Positions 1 through 7,133 of a stretch of DNA of 13,026 nt are shown here, piece after piece. The notes under the pieces were generated by a model, which saw only the letters and a program-made list of their open reading frames with translations, made no database searches and had not been told where the DNA came from. The stretch's first letter is position 1; the number at the start of each line of letters is the position of its first letter. The position numbers and the translations under genes are program-made. Source of the DNA: Candidatus Zixiibacteriota bacterium (GTDB taxonomy: Bacteria; Zixibacteria; MSB-5A5; JAUVRN01). Location of the stretch: the NCBI GenBank assembly GCA_030597645.1, contig JAUVRN010000018.1, positions 1 through 13,026 on the forward strand. The letters run 5' to 3'.

Positions 1-343
1 GCGACTCCAGCTCGTTACGATCAAGCGCCCGATCGTCGTAGTAGTCTCGGAACATGCGCCCCATGCCGCCCAGTCGCTCCGCGTCGAAGCGGCCGTCCTG
101 TATCGCCTTCATGATGGCGGACACGCGGATCGCCGTGTGTGTGGCGTCGACGCCCTCGGGAAGCATCTGACTCAGTTGCTGATCCACGATCGCAGAGACC
201 GCGTACTGGGCGACCGTCTCACGTTTCTGGTAGCCCCACCAGGCCGTACCGGCCAGGCCGAGGACCACTACACCCAGCAGGAGCCACGGTAATAGACAGG
301 ATTGCCGCCTATCCGGCGGCACCGGTGGATTCATGGTATTCAT
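1..343 (-). CDS. N-terminal part of a single-pass membrane protein, function unknown (runs off left edge)
   Basis: An open frame begins with ATG at 343 on the minus strand and stays open to the window edge, giving 114 residues. A Shine-Dalgarno-like AAAGG lies about 9 bases upstream; a second in-frame ATG at 334 is possible. The protein starts with a short proline/arginine-rich cytoplasmic stretch, then one hydrophobic segment at about residues 17-37 (LLPWLLLGVVVLGLAG core). A soluble, probably extracytoplasmic region follows, with an aspartate/arginine-rich part near residues 90-112 (RMFRDYYDDRALDRNELES). I do not recognise a family. It lies 104 bases downstream of the penicillin-binding protein gene on the same strand, so the two may be cotranscribed. 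The C-terminus is missing, so any enzymatic domain further in cannot be judged. Confidence 0.7.
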   Translation of the reverse strand, partial: MNTMNPPVPPDRRQSCLLPWLLLGVVVLGLAGTAWWGYQKRETVAQYAVSAIVDQQLSQMLPEGVDATHTAIRVSAIMKAIQDGRFDAERLGGMGRMFRDYYDDRALDRNELES

Positions 344-447
344 AATAGGCTACCTTTCGGGAACATGATGGCCAAACGGCGGCGTTGGGGCGACAAGAAC
401 CTATCTCAGAACAGGCGTCTGATCCAACTGAGGGCACGAGCAGGTTG

Positions 448-2679
448 CTAGAAGCGCACCCGGGTTGGATCCTTCTTGCGCTTGGGTCCGAACGGGTCGC
501 TGTCCTTGCGAACCCCACCCTCGTGCAGGTGACAGGGTACGGTCGGTTCACCCTCCTCGCGAAACACCTCGAGCCGGGTACGCGTGCAGTGCTCGGTGGC
601 CAGTTCGCCTGATTCGAGACATACGTTGACGTGTACGATGCCCGCAGGTGGTTCGAAGTCACGATAGGCGAGACCCTCGTGGTAGGCCTTCATGAACTGC
701 GACCAGATCGGCAGGGCGTTGGTGGAGCCCGAGCGGGTGTCCCCAGTGGACGTCTTGTCATCGAACCCGATCCAGACGCCGCATGTGAGATAGGGCGTAA
801 ATCCGACGAACCAGGTGTCCACTGCGAAGTCGGTGGTGCCGGTTTTGCCGCCGGCGGGCCAGCGAAATCCGTGCCGCCAGCGGGTGCTCCCGGCCGTGCC
901 CTCATCCACTACCGACTGGAGCATCGTGGTCATGATGTAGGCCGTCTTGGCCGACAGCACCTCTTCGCGCTGGGGCGGGTTCTGTTCCAGAGCCGTGTTG
1001 TTGCGGTCGGTGATCTTGATGATGTACCGTGGCTTGACGAGAATGCCGCCGTTCGGGAACACGGTGTAGGCTGCGGTCAGCTCCAGTGGGGACACGTCGC
1101 CGGCACCGATCGCCAGGGAAGGATAGGGCGCCAGCGGCGACGTGATGCCCATGCGGCGTGCATAGAAGATCGCCTGCTCGGGCGTGATGGCGTGATCACT
1201 GCGGTCCGCACCCATGAGTTTGATAGCCACCAGGTTGCGGGAGTCGGCCAGTCCCCGACGCAGCGTCATCGGACCGAGAAACTTGTTGTCGTAGTTGTGC
1301 GGCCGCCACTCCTTGCCGCCCAGCGTGAGCACGATGGGCGAGTCGTAGAATATGTCCGTCGGCTTGAAGCCGTTGTCGATGGCGGCGGTATACACGATAG
1401 GCTTGAACGCGGATCCGGCCTGCCTGCTGGCCTGCACCACCCGGTTGAACTTGGACTCATCGAAATCGCGGCCGCCGATCAACGCCACGATGTCGCCGGT
1501 GGCATTGTCGATCGCCACAAAAGCCACCTGCAACGGCTTGTACGCGCGCACGGTGTCCATTACTGTCGCACCCACCGAGTCCGTGACTATCGCACCCAGC
1601 GAATCCGTGACTTCGAGGATGGTATCGATCACGGTGGCATTGGTGTCCGATGAATCGTGGTGTGCCTCGAACCAGTTCTGCAGGTTGGCAAGATTCTCCT
1701 GGACGATCCGCTCCGCGCTCTGCTGTGCCTGCAGGTCGAGCGTCGTGTAGATCTGCAGGCCGCTGCCGTACAGCGCATCGACGCCATACTTGTCCTCGAG
1801 ATACCGGCGTACCATCTCGGAAAAATAGCGCGCCGTACCTCGCTCATCGATTCGCGGCATGAGCAGAATCGGCTGCACCTTGAGACTGTCGGCCAGCGTG
1901 CGATCGAGCTGGTCGGCATCCACCATCATGCTGAGGACCATGTTGCGACGCGCCGTGGCACCCTCGATGTTGCGGTACGGGTCCAGCCGAGAGGGGGCCT
2001 GAAGCAGCCCGGTCAGCATGGCGGCCTCATGGATGTCGATATCCTGAGCGTCTTTGCCAAAGTAGACCTGGCTTGCCGCCTGGACCCCGTAGGCGCCATG
2101 GCCGAAGTAGTACTGATTGAGGTAAATCTCCAGGATCTCGTACTTACTATATGCCCGCTCGATCTTGATCGCGGTCAGGACTTCCTTGAGCTTGCGCTCG
2201 ATGGTCCGGGTGCGGGTGAGAAAGAGCATCCGGGCGAGCTGCTGGGTCACCGTCGATCCACCCTGCTCGATGCCGCCCGCCATCAGGTTGACGGCCAGGG
2301 CTCGCGAAAACCCGCGCAGGTCAAAGCCCCAGTGCGAAAAGAAACTTCGATCCTCTGCCGACAGCAATGCATCTACCAGGTAGGGCGGAATCCTGTCGTA
2401 CGGCACGAGGATGCGGCGCTGCAGGTAGTACTCCTGAAAGGTCGAACCGTCCCTCGCGTACAGGCGCGTGACGAGCTGCGGTTTGTATTCTCTGAGCTGC
2501 GAGAAGGAGGGAAGCTCGTAGAGGTAGAGCCAGCCCAGCCAGCCGACGAATACGACCAACATGGCCAGCGCGGCCCAGCCGGCCAGTCGGAGTCTCTTTT
2601 GGAGCGCGACGGAATCGCGCTGTTTCGGGTTACGCCGCCTGCTCCCGGCATCCGGCGACCCGGTCTCGACCTGATTCAT
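448..2679 (-). CDS. Class A penicillin-binding protein (PBP1A family), bifunctional peptidoglycan synthase
   Basis: The 743-residue protein polymerises lipid II into glycan strands and cross-links the stem peptides, acting at the outer face of the inner membrane. One transmembrane anchor is visible at about residues 33-54. The GT51 glycosyltransferase domain (about 75-250) shows motif 1 EDRSFFSHWG with catalytic Glu109, then GGSTVTQQLAR (140-150), RKLKEVLTAIKIE (162-174, Glu166) and the IYLNQYYFG motif. The transpeptidase domain (about 385-670) has SAFK with nucleophile Ser423 and Lys426, SRN at 480-482 and KTGTT at 612-616. The C-terminal Cys-rich tail (C687, C698, C716, pattern CLESGELAT..C) is common in PBP1A proteins, and the chain ends in a basic KRKK-containing tail. 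Residues 343-380, between linker and transpeptidase, hold an octapeptide-repeat insert. The ATG at 2679 is preceded by AGGGGG about 5 bases upstream. Family assignment is secure; the exact paralogue name (mrcA/ponA/pbpC-like) is not. Confidence 0.97.
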   Translation of the reverse strand: MNQVETGSPDAGSRRRNPKQRDSVALQKRLRLAGWAALAMLVVFVGWLGWLYLYELPSFSQLREYKPQLVTRLYARDGSTFQEYYLQRRILVPYDRIPPYLVDALLSAEDRSFFSHWGFDLRGFSRALAVNLMAGGIEQGGSTVTQQLARMLFLTRTRTIERKLKEVLTAIKIERAYSKYEILEIYLNQYYFGHGAYGVQAASQVYFGKDAQDIDIHEAAMLTGLLQAPSRLDPYRNIEGATARRNMVLSMMVDADQLDRTLADSLKVQPILLMPRIDERGTARYFSEMVRRYLEDKYGVDALYGSGLQIYTTLDLQAQQSAERIVQENLANLQNWFEAHHDSSDTNATVIDTILEVTDSLGAIVTDSVGATVMDTVRAYKPLQVAFVAIDNATGDIVALIGGRDFDESKFNRVVQASRQAGSAFKPIVYTAAIDNGFKPTDIFYDSPIVLTLGGKEWRPHNYDNKFLGPMTLRRGLADSRNLVAIKLMGADRSDHAITPEQAIFYARRMGITSPLAPYPSLAIGAGDVSPLELTAAYTVFPNGGILVKPRYIIKITDRNNTALEQNPPQREEVLSAKTAYIMTTMLQSVVDEGTAGSTRWRHGFRWPAGGKTGTTDFAVDTWFVGFTPYLTCGVWIGFDDKTSTGDTRSGSTNALPIWSQFMKAYHEGLAYRDFEPPAGIVHVNVCLESGELATEHCTRTRLEVFREEGEPTVPCHLHEGGVRKDSDPFGPKRKKDPTRVRF
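1562..1609 (-). repeat. 24-base tandem duplication inside the PBP gene
   Basis: Two adjacent 24-base units (1562-1585 and 1586-1609) match at 21 of 24 positions. On the coding strand they encode VTDSLGAI (357-364) and VTDSVGAT (365-372). A diverged third copy, VMDTVRAY, follows, and a VIDTILE segment precedes them. The repeat keeps the reading frame and sits in the linker before the transpeptidase domain. Confidence 0.85.
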
Positions 2680-2750
2680 ATTTCCCCCTGGCGGGTCCCG
2701 ATGCCGAAAAGCCCCTCCATTTCACCGGAAACCACCTGACGCCCGGGGTC

Positions 2751-2779
2751 AACGTACCCGGCGCCTGCGACCGGTGCAA
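2751..2779 (-). promoter_or_regulatory. Candidate sigma-70-type promoter for the PBP gene
   Basis: On the minus strand a TTGCAC -35 element (2779-2774) and a TACGTT -10 element (2756-2751) are separated by 17 bases. The -10 lies about 70 bases upstream of the PBP start at 2679. The -10 keeps only the T-A and final T of the consensus, so this is a prediction by eye. Confidence 0.35.
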
Positions 2780-2818
2780 TCCAAAATGCGCTTGCCAGGG
2801 ATCGGGCCCAGCCGGACC

Positions 2819-2847
2819 TTGAAATGCGTGGTATTCGTTTTTACACG
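2819..2847 (+). promoter_or_regulatory. Candidate sigma-70-type promoter facing the propeller/dockerin gene
   Basis: TTGAAA (2819-2824) and TACACG (2842-2847) are spaced by 17 bases. It would give a leader of roughly 360 bases before the ATG at 3212. An AT-rich TATTATGAT stretch at 3076-3084 is a closer -10-like alternative but lacks a well-placed -35. The region from 2680 to 3211 otherwise contains no convincing gene. Confidence 0.3.
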
Positions 2848-3121
2848 TTGTGGCACATTCGGTTCGCCCCGTCGACAGCGCGCCCGAATCTCGGGAGCGA
2901 GGGAGGTCAGACCGGGCCCGAGAGGGAGGGACCGGACGCCAGGGCCCCTGCCGGAGCCACCAGTAGTGAGGGTCTCCCGGCACCTGTTTCCCGTGGGGCG
3001 AGCAAATCGGTACCGATTATCACACAAAAGCGCTGCGGGCACAGGGATTTACGGCCTCAATCGGGGGCAGGTTTCTATTATGATGTGGACCCAGGAGGCC
3101 GATACGCAATAACGGGTGGAC

Positions 3122-3193
3122 GTGGTGCCGGTATGGATGGCCGGCGCCACAATCAGGTCTGTATTTAAGGAAGAGCGAAAAAGGAATTTGCTC
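3122..3193 (+). promoter_or_regulatory. Two hairpins in the 5' leader of the propeller/dockerin gene
   Basis: Hairpin 1 pairs GTGGTGCCGG (3122-3131) with CCGGCGCCAC (3141-3150): ten pairs including one G-T, with a nine-base loop. Hairpin 2 pairs GAGC/AAA (3173-3176, 3178-3180, one bulged G) with TTTGCTC (3187-3193). Neither is followed by a T run, so they are not intrinsic terminators. The second ends six bases before the Shine-Dalgarno sequence, so an effect on mRNA stability or translation is possible. I do not recognise a known riboswitch. Confidence 0.4.
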
Positions 3194-3211
3194 ATACCAA
3201 GGAGGGAACCG

Positions 3212-6200
3212 ATGCGCTGTCCCAATCGGTCACTGCTGTTATTCGTCGCCGTCGTACTGGCGATGGGAATCGCGATCACGCCGGCTCATGCGGCACCCAG
3301 AGGCAACCCCATTCCCCTGGCCGAAGAATACCGGGTACCGGTACGCGGCGCGGCCCCTTCGGCCGGCTGCGATACGGTGCAGTATGACGACGGGACGGCG
3401 GCTTTCATCTGGCTCTCTCCAGACACCTTCGGGGATACCATGCAATTCGTGCGATTCTCGCCTACGTTCACATGTACGCTCAAGACCGTCCAGTTCTGGG
3501 TGGCGGACGCCGCAAACGGCATGGTGGGAACGCCGGGTACCACAGTCGACATTTACTCTGAAGCTGGAGGGTTTCCGGATACGCTCATCTCCTCCATCGA
3601 TGTCCCCTTCGGTGCCCTGACTTTTTTCCCGTCCGGTCCCAACGTCGTGGATTTCTCCGGGCAGGGCCTGACCTTCGACAAGGACTTCTGCGTTGTGCTG
3701 CGGCGCTTCGGTACAGATGCGGACACCATGGTGTTGCTCTCCGATGACGGTACCTCGGGAACCATGCGCTCCGGCGAATTCTGGGCGGGGCCACCGGCAG
3801 GCTGGGAGCTGATTCTCGATGGCTGGGGCGTGGACGTCAACTTCTTCGTCCGCGCGGAACTGTGCTGCGGTGATCCGCCCGCATGTACACCCGGTGCGCA
3901 GCCGGACTGGCCCACGTACGGCGGCTCGTTCCAGCGCACGATGCGTTCCGGTGCGTCTATCAGCAACGAGTGCCAGCTGACCCTGGACTGGATTGCTCAG
4001 GGCGACCTGGTAAACCTCGGGGCCAACGTCTCGGCGTTCACGAACGTCGTGGTCAAAGACCCGCTGGCGTTTCTAACCTACAACAACTTCCTCACCTGCT
4101 ACGATGCCCGTACGGGCGCCGAACTGTGGCAGACCGGACCACGGGACAGCTTCCCGGTCTGGGGACAGGATATGCGCTGTAACGTCACGGTGGACGACAG
4201 TCTCGTCTACGTGGGCGGTGGTGCGTTCAACTCCTTCAACTGTATTCGAGTCGTCGATGGCTCGTTGGTCTGGTCGTACAATTCCACGTCGCCGCCGCCG
4301 ATACCACGGGGGCCGACTCGCTTCGCGCCCGCGGTGCTCATCGATAGTATCGTGTACTGGGGCACGGAGTTCTTCGGCAGCAACAACGGCGACTTGTTTG
4401 CTCTGAACAAGTACACGGGAACGCTCTTCTCGGGCTGGGCCACCAACCCGGCACCTCTGTCTGAGGGCGGTATCATGAACGGGCTCGCCTCCGACGGCGA
4501 TTCGCTCCTGTTTGTGGGCACGGTGAGTGGCTCCAGCATTCTCACGAACGGCCGGCTGTACGCCTTCCGCGCTGCGGACGGTACGCCGAAGTGGGAGCTG
4601 GAAGATCCCTCGGCGATCTTCCTGGACCCCACGCTCGACGAAGAAGGGTTCTCCGGTTTCCTCTCCTACGAGAGCGGGATCCTGTACTACCAGTCGAACA
4701 TCCGTGACGACGCAAGCGGCTTCGATCACTTCCCGTACGACGGTGCGGTGGGTGCGATCGACGTCAACCTCGAAGACGGCAGCGGTGCGGGTATCCTCTG
4801 GGGTTCGCCCCAGCCGATAGGGCGCGTACTCTACGGGGGACCGGTGCTCGGCGAGGGCATAGTGTACGTCGGTACCGACGGCATCTTCGTCGGCGCGGAG
4901 AATCCCAAGGGTGTCATCGCGCTCAACAAGTCCAACGGCGCCCGTCTCTGGCACAATCCGCTGGACGGCGCCGGTGTTCCGATGCCGTTGACGGTCACCT
5001 GCGAGGCGACCGGCAATCCGTACGTATTCGCCGGCACGCGTGCCGGTGTATGGTACCTGCTCGACGGCTTTACCGGCGACGTTCTCTGGACGCGCACCTT
5101 CACGGGGCTGGTGCATGGAACGGTCGTTCTCGACAGCCAGGTGCTCAGGTCCACGCGCAGTTCACGCCTGGGTAACGGCAACGGTCAGCTGGCCTCTTTC
5201 CAGGTGACCGGCACCGATCGTCCGCGCATGGAAGTCCTGCAGACGACGGTCTTCCAGGCCAACGCACTCCCGGGTTCGGGCAACACCACCACAGATACGA
5301 TTTACAATGCCCTCTCCAATATTGGCTGTGCGGATCTCACGATCAGCAGCTTTGGTGTGGACACCGTGTCGCTGGCGGCCGTCGTTATGGCCACCGACCC
5401 GGCACTCGCGGCCCGTGCACATGCCGTGGCGGATCAGATGGCCAGTAGCTATCTCGACTTCGTGATGGGTTTCCCGACAGGCCCCTCCATGCTTCACTGG
5501 AAACGCGGTCTGCTCAGGCAGGGCCTGGATGCCGAATCGGAGATCTGGACGCCGTATGTGAGCGACTGGACGCGTCAGCGGCTGGCCGAGGCCGCGGTCG
5601 ACCAGGTCATTGCGGTGGAGAACACGACCCCCGCTACGGTGGGTGGGGGTGCTATGATCGACATCGCGCTGCGCATCGACGAGACCGGTCAGACTCCGCG
5701 GACGACCGTTCGCAACTACATCGTTCTCAATCAGAATGATCCGGACTTCTTCCCGGAGGACACCTCGTATTCGACCCTCGGATCGCCGGTCATTCCGGTG
5801 GATGCCATTTTCGGCTTTGCGCAGGAGCAGGATACGATCCGGGCCGTCGACGCCTACAGTATGATCACCAACCACGGCTCGATGGGTAACGGTGACGACT
5901 CCATCTTCTGGGTCGAAGGGGACAACTCCGCGTCTATGTTTGACGGATCCTTCCTCATCACGGGGTTCGTCAACGGCGACTCGGTTCGCACGGCCTGGGA
6001 CGTCTACGACTGGCAGGAATTCCAGCCCAACGACTTCCTGCGTATCACCCGTGACACCGCACTGGGCACCTTTACAGGTCTCGATACCGTCACCGGCTCG
6101 ATTGCTCAGTCGGTGTACATCGATTCGATCGGGTTCCCGGACAGCGCCCAGACGTACGCCTTCGGGGTAGAAGTCCACGAGATGCACGTCGGCTTCAACC

Positions 6201-6979
6201 TGGCCTCGCAGGGCCTGGCGTCATTCAAGCTCGTCCAGACCCGCATCATCAACCGGAACGCTACACCCATAGACAGCGTGATCTACCTGGGTGCGTTCAT
6301 GGACTGGGACATTGAATCAGGGAACAACGACGTGCTCACCACCCAGGTCGGGATAGGCAACGTCTACATGTATGACCCGACCAGCCTGCAGTCCGCATAC
6401 GGAGTCATCAAGCTGCCGGCGCCAGGCGTACCGTTCGCAGAACTGGACGGCACCCTCGATACGGCCACCGGTTTCTACAGTGTGTACGGAGTGTACAACC
6501 CGGACGAGGTGTATCCGTCGGGGGCGTTCCAGCCGCTGGTGGATCACATTTACGATTACGTCTCCACGCCCGGAGTCAACTCGCGCGGTGGATTGATCCG
6601 TGACGATGATATGTCGCTGGCGGTCTGCTTCGACACGCTGCACCTGGCGGCCAATGACACCGTCTACGTGCGCTACGCGCTCTGGGGCTGGGACCAGAAT
6701 GGCAGCCTGTCCAACGCAGGTAGGGATGCCGTCATGGGCGCCAACCTGACGGCCGGCTTCCGTCGCGGCGACGTCAACGCCGACGGCAATTACGACTTCC
6801 TCGACCTGACATGGCTGTATCGCTGGGTTACGTCAGGCGGAACCACCGCATCACCGATCCCTCGGCCCGAAAACGGCGACGTCAACAACGACGGCTCCGT
6901 CGACCAGGCCGACGTCGACTACCTCGAAGCGTTCCTTTACGGAAATGGTCCTGCCCCCATCGGCAAGTGGTGGTGGTAG
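3212..6979 (+). CDS. Secreted PQQ-type beta-propeller protein with C-terminal dockerin
   Basis: I chose the ATG at 3212 because AAGGAGG (3199-3205) sits six bases upstream and a clean signal peptide follows (residues 1-27, ending in AHA). The frame is open back to 3116, but that would bury the signal. The mature protein (total 1255 residues) has these regions. Residues about 50-220 look like a beta-sandwich (VQYDDGT..., cysteine-rich end AELCC). A PQQ-type propeller at about 231-666 opens with DWPTYGG and has blade motifs such as YDARTGAELW (near 298), YAFRAADGTPKW (450), ALNKSNGARLW (569) and LLDGFTGDVLW (614). Residues about 670-1180 form an unclassified extracellular region with an Ig-like piece (SNIGCADLTISSF). 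A dockerin type I domain has two calcium loops, DVNADGNYD (1187-1195) and DVNNDGSVD (1223-1231). The chain ends in GKWWW. No catalytic residues are recognised, so a structural, adhesive or binding role outside the cell is likely but unproven. The gene stands alone, closed by a terminator. Confidence 0.9.
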   Translation: MRCPNRSLLLFVAVVLAMGIAITPAHAAPRGNPIPLAEEYRVPVRGAAPSAGCDTVQYDDGTAAFIWLSPDTFGDTMQFVRFSPTFTCTLKTVQFWVADAANGMVGTPGTTVDIYSEAGGFPDTLISSIDVPFGALTFFPSGPNVVDFSGQGLTFDKDFCVVLRRFGTDADTMVLLSDDGTSGTMRSGEFWAGPPAGWELILDGWGVDVNFFVRAELCCGDPPACTPGAQPDWPTYGGSFQRTMRSGASISNECQLTLDWIAQGDLVNLGANVSAFTNVVVKDPLAFLTYNNFLTCYDARTGAELWQTGPRDSFPVWGQDMRCNVTVDDSLVYVGGGAFNSFNCIRVVDGSLVWSYNSTSPPPIPRGPTRFAPAVLIDSIVYWGTEFFGSNNGDLFALNKYTGTLFSGWATNPAPLSEGGIMNGLASDGDSLLFVGTVSGSSILTNGRLYAFRAADGTPKWELEDPSAIFLDPTLDEEGFSGFLSYESGILYYQSNIRDDASGFDHFPYDGAVGAIDVNLEDGSGAGILWGSPQPIGRVLYGGPVLGEGIVYVGTDGIFVGAENPKGVIALNKSNGARLWHNPLDGAGVPMPLTVTCEATGNPYVFAGTRAGVWYLLDGFTGDVLWTRTFTGLVHGTVVLDSQVLRSTRSSRLGNGNGQLASFQVTGTDRPRMEVLQTTVFQANALPGSGNTTTDTIYNALSNIGCADLTISSFGVDTVSLAAVVMATDPALAARAHAVADQMASSYLDFVMGFPTGPSMLHWKRGLLRQGLDAESEIWTPYVSDWTRQRLAEAAVDQVIAVENTTPATVGGGAMIDIALRIDETGQTPRTTVRNYIVLNQNDPDFFPEDTSYSTLGSPVIPVDAIFGFAQEQDTIRAVDAYSMITNHGSMGNGDDSIFWVEGDNSASMFDGSFLITGFVNGDSVRTAWDVYDWQEFQPNDFLRITRDTALGTFTGLDTVTGSIAQSVYIDSIGFPDSAQTYAFGVEVHEMHVGFNLASQGLASFKLVQTRIINRNATPIDSVIYLGAFMDWDIESGNNDVLTTQVGIGNVYMYDPTSLQSAYGVIKLPAPGVPFAELDGTLDTATGFYSVYGVYNPDEVYPSGAFQPLVDHIYDYVSTPGVNSRGGLIRDDDMSLAVCFDTLHLAANDTVYVRYALWGWDQNGSLSNAGRDAVMGANLTAGFRRGDVNADGNYDFLDLTWLYRWVTSGGTTASPIPRPENGDVNNDGSVDQADVDYLEAFLYGNGPAPIGKWWW

Positions 6980-7003
6980 GAGCTAAGGACGAATCGGATT
7001 CGC

Positions 7004-7028
7004 GGGGGGCTTCGGCCCCCCTTTCTTT
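7004..7028 (+). terminator. Intrinsic (rho-independent) terminator after the propeller/dockerin gene
   Basis: A perfect seven-pair stem GGGGGGC / GCCCCCC (7004-7010 and 7015-7021) closes a TTCG tetraloop and is followed by TTTCTTT (7022-7028). It begins 25 bases after the stop codon. It separates the dockerin gene from the hut operon. Confidence 0.93.
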
Positions 7029-7055
7029 ATGGAGTGTGGCAGCCGAAAGCCCTTA

Positions 7056-7083
7056 TTGAACAGGCCGTTTGGCAGCTTTGATA
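7056..7083 (+). promoter_or_regulatory. Candidate promoter of the hut operon
   Basis: TTGAAC (7056-7061) is followed after 15-16 bases by TTTGAT/TTGATA (7077-7083). It lies between the terminator and hutU, where a promoter is needed. The -10 match is poor and the spacing short, so confidence is low. No palindrome recognisable as a HutC-type operator is seen. Confidence 0.25.
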
Positions 7084-7106
7084 GACGTTGACTGATTCCC
7101 GCCGAT

Positions 7107-7123
7107 CCCGTACGCTATGCGGG
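7107..7123 (+). promoter_or_regulatory. Hairpin overlapping the hutU ribosome-binding site
   Basis: CCCGTA (7107-7112) can pair with TGCGGG (7118-7123), with one T-G wobble, over a five-base loop. The 3' arm contains part of the only purine-rich Shine-Dalgarno candidate for hutU (GGGGG at 7121-7125, eight bases before the ATG). Folding would mask the ribosome-binding site. Regulation is an inference from geometry alone. Confidence 0.3.
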
Positions 7124-7133
7124 GGCCGGCTAT

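Noticed and set aside
631..2739. Two long plus-strand open frames (631-1653 and 1657-2739) opposite the penicillin-binding protein
   Set aside because: They are antisense to a gene with complete catalytic motifs, show arginine/histidine/valine-rich composition typical of reverse-frame GC-rich shadows, and have no recognisable domain.
2883..2923. Competing inverted repeats CCCGA/TCGGG/CCCGAGA as an attenuator
   Set aside because: The stems are only 5-7 pairs in GC-rich sequence and no T run or leader peptide accompanies them; chance is a fair explanation.
3048..3081. Promoter TTTACG...TATTAT
   Set aside because: The spacer would be 22 bases, too long for a sigma-70 promoter; only the -10-like stretch is of note.
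3116..3211. Extended N-terminus of the propeller/dockerin protein starting at 3116
   Set aside because: It would place 32 residues before the signal peptide. The ATG at 3212 has a perfect AAGGAGG at the right distance, and the upstream codons overlap a hairpin.
4073..6187. Minus-strand open frames (4073-5116, 5162-6187) inside the propeller/dockerin gene
   Set aside because: Same antisense shadow pattern; no signal peptide, domain or ribosome-binding site. The plus-strand frame has clear propeller repeats and a dockerin.
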